From Paracoccaceae bacterium (GTDB lineage Bacteria > Pseudomonadota > Alphaproteobacteria > Rhodobacterales > Rhodobacteraceae): 64,000 bases of DNA. A model generated the notes under the pieces. It ran no database searches. It was not told the origin of the DNA and worked only from the letters and a program-made list of their open reading frames with translations. Of this stretch, positions 59,297 through 64,000 are shown piece by piece. Where the stretch lies: positions 62,001 through 126,000 of the forward strand of contig CACOXV010000002.1 of NCBI GenBank assembly GCA_902631295.1. The letters run 5' to 3'. The first letter of the stretch is position 1. Each line of letters opens with the position of its first letter. The position numbers and the translations under genes were made by a program.

Positions 59297-62098
59297 ATGA
59301 AATTTGGTAAAGATCATCATCTACATTTGATTGACGGCTCTGCATTTATATTTCGAGCTTATCACGCGCTACCACCACTCACGCGATCTTCTGATGGATT
59401 GCCGATAGGCGCAGTTAGTGGATTTTGTAATATGCTGTTCCGCTACATTCAAAACAATACTGGAGTAGATGCGGCAACTCACGCTGCTGTGATTTTTGAT
59501 CACTCGGGCAAAAGTTTTCGGAATGAAATCTATAGGGATTACAAGGCCAATCGGCCTCTAGCTCCCGACGACCTGGTGCCGCAATTTCCCTTAACAAGAG
59601 ATGCAACAAGCGCCTTCAATATATCATTTAAAGAAGTTGTGGGTTTTGAGGCTGACGACATCATTGCCACTCTTGCTTGTAAGGCTCGAGAGGCTGGAGG
59701 TCGTGTAACAATCATTAGTTCGGATAAAGATTTGATGCAGCTAGTGGGTGGTGGGGTTGAAATGTTTGACGCAATGAAAAATCGCCGAATAGATCGTGAA
59801 GCTGTCATTGAAAAGTTTGGAGTTACTCCCGAGCTTGTGGTCGATGTACAAGCATTGGCTGGTGATAGTGTCGACAACGTGCCTGGTGCACCTGGTATTG
59901 GAGTGAAAACAGCTGCTGAACTGATTAATACCTTCGGAACTTTAGAAAACCTTCTGGATAAAGTAGACGAAATAAAACAACCAAAACGAAGAGAAACTTT
60001 AATAAATCATGTGGATCAAATACGAATTTCAAAGCAATTAGTGCAACTAGATTGTGCAATGGAGTTGGATTTTTCAATCGACGAATTGGAAGTTTCTCCT
60101 CCAAAAGTAGATGCACTTGTAGCATTTTTACAAAAAATGGAGTTTCGCACTATTTTGAAGAGAGTGGCAGAGCAATTTAATGTTGAATTTGAGGAACTTC
60201 CAACATCTGCCCACAATTCGAATGGAAAAAATGAAGAAAATAATTATGGTCCAGTTAGGAATGATAACTATGAGACTATTAGGACTATAGAGAGGCTCAA
60301 GCAGTGGATTGAGGATATTAGTCAGCATGGCTACGTAGCTTTTGATACTGAAACTACAGGACTGGATGAAATGAAAGCAGAACTGGTCGGGGTGTCGCTA
60401 TGTATAAATCCTGGTCATGCTTGTTATATTCCAATTGGGCATAAAGAAGGAGACCCTGCAGATGGTTTGTTCGGCTCAAGTAAATTATGCGCTGAGCAGA
60501 TTCCTTTAAATTTAGTAATAGAACTTTTGCAGCCGATATTAGCTGATCCATCAGTTTTGATAATTGGGCAAAATATAAAATATGATATAAAAATCTTATC
60601 AAAATACGGTATAAAGTTCGACGCAGTTGATGATACGATGTTGATGTCATACGCGATGCATGGTGGTCTTCATCGACATAGTATGGATACGCTATGTGAA
60701 AAATATCTAGATCATGTTCCGGTTTCTATAAAATCTTTAATTGGAACTGGAAAATCAGCTATTACATTTGACTATGTACCAATAGAGGAAGCTAGTAATT
60801 ACGCCGCCGAAGATGCGGATATAACGATAAGACTATGGAAGCTCTTTAAACCTAAACTTCATTTATCAAAAGTAACTAAGGTTTACGAGACCCTTGAACG
60901 GCCGTTGGTGCGCGTTCTGTCAGATATGGAGCTGTTTGGAATAAAAGTTGATCGGGATACTCTTGTTAGGATGTCAAATTCATTTTCCCAAAAAATGGTG
61001 CTTTTAGAGGAAGAAATTTTTAGTCTTGCTGGAGAAACTTTTAATGTTGGGAGCCCTAAACAGCTCGGGGAAATACTATTTGATAAACTTGGATATTCTG
61101 GGGGTACCAAAGGGAAAACAGGTGCATATTCCACAGGTGCTGATGTTTTGGCTGATCTTGCTGCAGAATATGATTTGCCGAAAAAGGTAATAGATTGGCG
61201 ACAACTAAGTAAGTTGAAGTCTACGTATACTGATGCGTTACAAGATCACATAGATCCCGTATCTGGCCGTGTTCATACATCATATATTATTGCTGGAGCC
61301 AATACAGGGAGACTGGCATCAGCTGACCCTAATCTACAGAATATACCCATTCGATCGGAGGAAGGGCGTCGTATTCGAGAAGCGTTCATTGCAGAGCCTG
61401 GTAAGGTACTCGTAAGTTTAGATTATAGTCAAATAGAATTGAGGATTTTGGCCCACATTGCTTCTATTGAGAGCTTGAAGCAAGCATTTCGTGATGGATT
61501 AGATATTCATGCGATGACTGCTTCAGAGATGTTTAATGTGCCTCTGTCTGATATGACACCTGAAATTAGAAGGCAGGCGAAAGCAATAAATTTTGGGGTT
61601 ATTTACGGTATATCTGGGTTTGGTTTGGCTCGAAACTTGCGAATACCGCGCTCAGATGCTCAGGCTTTCATAGATAGATACTTTGAAAGATTCCCAGGAA
61701 TAAAAGAGTATATGGATGAAACTGTTCGTTTTGCGAAGGAAAAAAGTTATGTTGAGACATTGTTTGGCAGAGTTATCCATACGCTTGATATCAATGCAAA
61801 AGGTCCAACTGCTGGCTTTGCTAAAAGAGCCGCAATAAACGCTCCTATCCAGGGAACAGCTGCTGATATTATTCGAAGAGCGATGATACGTATGCCAAGT
61901 GCAATTTCACATCTGAATGCCAAAATGTTATTGCAAGTTCATGATGAACTACTTTTTGAGGTAGGCCAGGATGAAGTTGAAAGTTTAATCTCTACCGCCA
62001 AGTCAGTGATGCAAGAAGCTTCTTATCCTGTAGTCAAATTGGATATTCCACTGCTAGTGGATGCTGGTCACGGTGAGAATTGGGCTCAAGCCCATTAA
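59297..62098 (+). CDS. polA: DNA polymerase I
   Basis: This 933-residue repair polymerase has three domains. The 5'-3' exonuclease (1-~290) includes YRDYKANRP, DDIIATLA and GDSVDNVPGAPGIG. The 3'-5' exonuclease (~330-520) keeps all three catalytic motifs: FDTETTG, IGQNIKYD and YAAEDAD, so proofreading should be active. The polymerase (~540-933) has SLDYSQIELR (motif A), RRQAKAINFGVIYG (O-helix) and QVHDELLFEV (motif C). It fills repair gaps and removes RNA primers. Transcribed alone after the zinc-finger gene; converges with the DUF1285 gene. Confidence 0.97.
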   Translation: MKFGKDHHLHLIDGSAFIFRAYHALPPLTRSSDGLPIGAVSGFCNMLFRYIQNNTGVDAATHAAVIFDHSGKSFRNEIYRDYKANRPLAPDDLVPQFPLTRDATSAFNISFKEVVGFEADDIIATLACKAREAGGRVTIISSDKDLMQLVGGGVEMFDAMKNRRIDREAVIEKFGVTPELVVDVQALAGDSVDNVPGAPGIGVKTAAELINTFGTLENLLDKVDEIKQPKRRETLINHVDQIRISKQLVQLDCAMELDFSIDELEVSPPKVDALVAFLQKMEFRTILKRVAEQFNVEFEELPTSAHNSNGKNEENNYGPVRNDNYETIRTIERLKQWIEDISQHGYVAFDTETTGLDEMKAELVGVSLCINPGHACYIPIGHKEGDPADGLFGSSKLCAEQIPLNLVIELLQPILADPSVLIIGQNIKYDIKILSKYGIKFDAVDDTMLMSYAMHGGLHRHSMDTLCEKYLDHVPVSIKSLIGTGKSAITFDYVPIEEASNYAAEDADITIRLWKLFKPKLHLSKVTKVYETLERPLVRVLSDMELFGIKVDRDTLVRMSNSFSQKMVLLEEEIFSLAGETFNVGSPKQLGEILFDKLGYSGGTKGKTGAYSTGADVLADLAAEYDLPKKVIDWRQLSKLKSTYTDALQDHIDPVSGRVHTSYIIAGANTGRLASADPNLQNIPIRSEEGRRIREAFIAEPGKVLVSLDYSQIELRILAHIASIESLKQAFRDGLDIHAMTASEMFNVPLSDMTPEIRRQAKAINFGVIYGISGFGLARNLRIPRSDAQAFIDRYFERFPGIKEYMDETVRFAKEKSYVETLFGRVIHTLDINAKGPTAGFAKRAAINAPIQGTAADIIRRAMIRMPSAISHLNAKMLLQVHDELLFEVGQDEVESLISTAKSVMQEASYPVVKLDIPLLVDAGHGENWAQAH

Positions 62099-62108
62099 AT
62101 TGTCAGGG

Positions 62109-62705
62109 TTAGTTCAATTCAGAGGCAAGAATTATAGGAAAGAAATTTTTATCAGACCAAATACCAAACCATTCGTCATTCTTATAAGTTTTAACTGAAC
62201 CAATTTCGATTAATCTGTAAAAACTTTTTCTGTCAATTAGTGCTTCGAGGCCGGATCTTATGTGAATATATGGTTTAGGTTCGCTGCTTTTTTGGTTTAT
62301 TGAAACTCGTAATTTATTTTTTTTATCGAGTTTTGCCTTATCACCTACTTGAGTTTCAAATATCAGTATTTGATTACTGCCACTTCCAGTAATAGAGAAA
62401 TCGACCGCGACAAATGGTGCATCGTCTACTTTGATACCTACTTTTTCAACCGGGGTTACCAAGAAGTATTTGTCTTCATCCTTCCGTAAGATTGAAGAAA
62501 ACAGCTTTACAAGCTCAAACCGCCCAATGGGAGTTCCCAGGTAATACCAAGTACCATCCCGAGCTATTCGAATATCTAGGTCACCACAAAATGGTGGGTC
62601 CCATAGGTGTACCGGAGGAGTTCCTTTTTTTGAAATATTTTTTGCGACTGAAGCAATGCTTTCTGCAGATGGTCCATTGTTCTGAGGCACTTTTGTAGTC
62701 TTCAT
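62109..62705 (-). CDS. DUF1285 family protein
   Basis: This 198-residue protein has the DUF1285 pattern: PVHLWDPPFCGDLDIRIARDGTWYYLGTPIGR, LVKLFSSILRKDEDKYFLVTPVEKVGI, and DAPFVAVDF. No signal peptide or membrane segment is visible. The family is widespread in proteobacteria and uncharacterised. It begins 306 bases from the Hsp20 gene and is divergent from it. Confidence 0.88.
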   Translation of the reverse strand: MKTTKVPQNNGPSAESIASVAKNISKKGTPPVHLWDPPFCGDLDIRIARDGTWYYLGTPIGRFELVKLFSSILRKDEDKYFLVTPVEKVGIKVDDAPFVAVDFSITGSGSNQILIFETQVGDKAKLDKKNKLRVSINQKSSEPKPYIHIRSGLEALIDRKSFYRLIEIGSVKTYKNDEWFGIWSDKNFFPIILASELN

Positions 62706-62888
62706 AATATATACCTAAAAACTCCGTAGATATGGTAATATTTATATTCAGAATTACACGAACTTATAATTCAAATGAACTGGATTTTAAGAAACTGCTT
62801 TAATCGGTGTTCCGCATATTTAAACCTTATATTGCCAATCTGTAATATTTGTTGCAATACTTTTTTGAAGAATTCGTTCATCGTTCCT
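62706..62888. other. Upstream part of the DUF1285/Hsp20 divergent region
   Basis: The 306-base interval between the divergent genes is AT-rich on this side and holds no ORF or RNA gene that I can support. The minus-strand promoter for the DUF1285 gene should lie here. The rest of the interval (62889-63011) is taken up by the Hsp20 promoter and structured leader described separately. Confidence 0.5.
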
Positions 62889-62917
62889 CTTGAAATATAA
62901 AAACAATTTCCCAAATA
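62889..62917 (+). promoter_or_regulatory. Heat-shock (RpoH/sigma-32) type promoter of the Hsp20 gene
   Basis: CTTGAAA at 62889-62895 and CCCAAATA at 62910-62917 are separated by 14 bases. This is close to the enterobacterial consensus CTTGAAA-N(11-16)-CCCCATNT. A start site about 6 bases after the -10 would put the transcript 5' end near 62923, at the base of the first leader hairpin. The target gene, a small heat shock protein, fits. The assignment is by consensus only. Confidence 0.65.
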
Positions 62918-62920
62918 CTA

Positions 62921-63005
62921 TCAAGAGGTCGCCTACAATGGGACCTTGAATTCGTACGCGCCAGATAGCTGGGCGTAAATTAAGTTATTGCTTTAGAAGG
63001 ATGAC
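62921..63005 (+). promoter_or_regulatory. ROSE-like RNA thermometer in the Hsp20 leader
   Basis: Three successive hairpins fill the leader. Hairpin I (62921-62949): TCAA-GGTC with GACCTTGA and a GA bulge. Hairpin II (62956-62976): ACGCGCCAG with CTGGGCGT, eight pairs, one bulged G, loop ATAG. Hairpin III (62984-63005): TTGCT (62988-62992) faces AGGA (62998-63001) of the Shine-Dalgarno across the loop TTAGA, with one unpaired G, and is extended by GTTA/TGAC. A UUGCU opposite the ribosome-binding site is the mark of ROSE thermometers, which melt at heat-shock temperature to allow translation. The start codon lies 10 bases on. Confidence 0.7.
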
Positions 63006-63011
63006 AACAAA

Positions 63012-63464
63012 ATGCAACATTTCGATTTATCATCATTATACCGCGCAAGTATTGGGTTTGATCAGGTCTCTGATTTGATGAACCGCGTTATTACTAACAA
63101 TTCGACCACAGCGTCCTATCCTCCTTATAATATTGAAAAAACAGCAGATGATTCTTACCGAATTTCTATTGCAGTTGCTGGATTTTCGGATGCTGATTTA
63201 AATGTCGAAGTTAAAAATAAAACTCTCATCATTTCTGGTAAAAAAGATGATGATAAAAATGAAAAAAATTTCTTACACAAAGGCATCGCCACAAGAGCAT
63301 TTGAAAGGACTTTTCATTTAGCCGATCATATCAAAGTAAAAGCAGCTAGTCATTCAGATGGAATGCTACATATTGATGTCGTCAGAGAAGTCCCAGAAGA
63401 ACTAAAGTCTCGGCAGATAGAGATTGCAGTAGAGGGTTCAAAAACTCCGGTGCTTGAACATTAA
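63012..63464 (+). CDS. Small heat shock protein, Hsp20/IbpA family
   Basis: This 150-residue alpha-crystallin-domain chaperone begins with an IbpA-like leader (MQHFDLSSLYRASIGFDQV), then PPYNIEKTADDSYRISIAVAGFSDADLNVEV, LIISGKK, and a GMLHIDVVREVPEE end of the domain. It binds unfolding proteins during heat stress for later refolding by DnaK/ClpB. Control appears doubled: a sigma-32-like promoter and a ROSE-like thermometer that hides the AAGGA ribosome-binding site. Confidence 0.94.
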   Translation: MQHFDLSSLYRASIGFDQVSDLMNRVITNNSTTASYPPYNIEKTADDSYRISIAVAGFSDADLNVEVKNKTLIISGKKDDDKNEKNFLHKGIATRAFERTFHLADHIKVKAASHSDGMLHIDVVREVPEELKSRQIEIAVEGSKTPVLEH

Positions 63465-63478
63465 TTTTAAATCGTTTT

Positions 63479-63513
63479 GTAGTGTGCTCGGCTTAATCTT
63501 TCGAGCGCACTAC
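63479..63513. terminator. Strong hairpin between convergent genes (possible bidirectional terminator)
   Basis: GTAGTGTGCTCG pairs with CGAGCGCACTAC over 12 pairs (one G-U), with an 11-base loop. It lies 15 bases after the Hsp20 stop and overlaps the last codons and stop of the convergent gene (63493-63495 is in the loop). No T-run follows on either strand, so termination strength is uncertain; 3'-end protection is another possibility. Confidence 0.55.
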
Positions 63514-64000
63514 AGCAAGTATAGGTCCCATCGGCCAACCAAAGTCATTCCTATTTAATTCCTGAGAGTATAGTCTTGAAATTTTTCCATCAAAATATAA
63601 AGCGTTTGGTGCCTTCAACTTCTCTTTGAATATGCGTGCGAATGTGTAGAAGTTTAGAGTGTCTTCTGCCTTTACAAAGTAAGCATATTTTTTATCTGCA
63701 CTTGTGCCAACACCATTTCGTATAAATTTTGATTTGCTTTCTTTTAGAAAACGGGGATGTAGTCTATTATTCCAAACGAGCATTGGGCCGGATTGTGTAG
63801 CATAGTTGCATTTCGGCGTTTTATCCAAATAATCGAAGGTTTCATATACATTTAACCAATTAGAGCCAATGCAAAATATACCATTGGGTAGCATTCCAAA
63901 ATTCCCGGGACCTGGTCTTGAGACGACTTTCTTCTTTTCATTATACTCTTCTTTAAAATGACCAACGGGGCTTAAATCGGGGTGGTACATACCAGCATTC
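63493..64000 (-). CDS. Phosphodiester glycosidase family protein (DUF2233/NAGPA-like), 5' end outside window
   Basis: The frame is open through the right edge: codons before the first internal Met read N-A-G, giving NAGMYHPDLSPVGHF, a segment typical of the phosphodiester glycosidase domain of this family. The visible ~168 residues also contain PGPGNFGMLPNGIFCI, YATQSGPMLV and RNGVGTSADKKYAYFV, matching the C-terminal two-thirds of the domain. Such proteins cleave phosphodiester-linked sugars (in animals NAGPA uncovers mannose 6-phosphate). The bacterial substrate is unknown. Any signal peptide would lie beyond the window. Confidence 0.82.
   Translation of the reverse strand, partial: NAGMYHPDLSPVGHFKEEYNEKKKVVSRPGPGNFGMLPNGIFCIGSNWLNVYETFDYLDKTPKCNYATQSGPMLVWNNRLHPRFLKESKSKFIRNGVGTSADKKYAYFVKAEDTLNFYTFARIFKEKLKAPNALYFDGKISRLYSQELNRNDFGWPMGPILAVVRSKD

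Overview
The window comes from an AT-rich alphaproteobacterial chromosome, most likely a marine, genome-reduced member of the Rhodobacterales. This is judged from protein character and gene order, not from a search. The pointers are: a tandem pair of peptide deformylase genes followed by fmt, divergent hemC/hemE, an F1-only ATP synthase operon (delta-alpha-gamma-beta-epsilon), holA-lptE-leuS behind a DUF3576 lipoprotein, a Rhodobacter-type porin, an L,D-transpeptidase next to ribA, and an amidase/aminotransferase/ftsK/lolA block. Genes are tightly packed, with many 4-base overlaps. I saw no tRNA, rRNA, CRISPR array, insertion sequence or prophage.

Layout. 1-5.4 kb: 3' part of smc, a small conserved protein, a MalY/PatB-type C-S lyase, def, a def paralogue without catalytic residues, and fmt. 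5.4-14.2 kb: hemC and hemE (divergent), an ABC-2 exporter, an S49 peptidase with a 54-residue zinc-ribbon membrane protein, a Na+/Ca2+ exchanger, a pteridine-reductase-like SDR and uvrC. 14.1-22.3 kb (minus strand): a seven-gene operon encoding a dipeptide/oligopeptide ABC importer (binding protein, two permeases, fused double ATPase) plus an aldehyde dehydrogenase, an SDR and a self-processing P1 peptidase. 22.4-31.3 kb: DUF2125 protein, ChaC-like cyclotransferase, a MotA/TolQ-like plus MotB/OmpA-like pair with a very long periplasmic coiled coil, clpA, gloB and a methyltransferase. 31.5-41.1 kb: atpHAGDC, holA, lptE, leuS, DUF3576. 41.3-49.3 kb: porin with a clear terminator, yggS, an L,D-transpeptidase homologue with Cys changed to Ser, ribA, a response regulator without its phospho-Asp, xth, a CnoX-like thioredoxin, a LON-domain protein, a Trm112-like protein and a UbiH-type hydroxylase. 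49.3-64 kb: a decayed amidase gene, an aminotransferase, ftsK, lolA, a lytic transglycosylase, hspQ, ogt, an adenosine-kinase-like gene, a HIT protein, a zinc-finger protein, polA, DUF1285, an Hsp20 gene, and a phosphodiester glycosidase cut by the right edge.

Most of the window is housekeeping: translation initiation, haem, DNA repair and replication, ATP synthesis, envelope biogenesis. The points that stand out are: (1) an Hsp20 leader with a heat-shock-type promoter and three hairpins, the last with the UUGCU/AGGA arrangement of ROSE RNA thermometers; (2) the stator-like membrane pair with a periplasmic coiled coil of about 550 residues; (3) the peptide-uptake operon joined to a P1 peptidase and oxidoreductases; (4) several proteins that keep their fold but have lost catalytic or signalling residues, beside one plainly dead amidase gene. 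The last group fits ongoing gene erosion in a streamlined genome.
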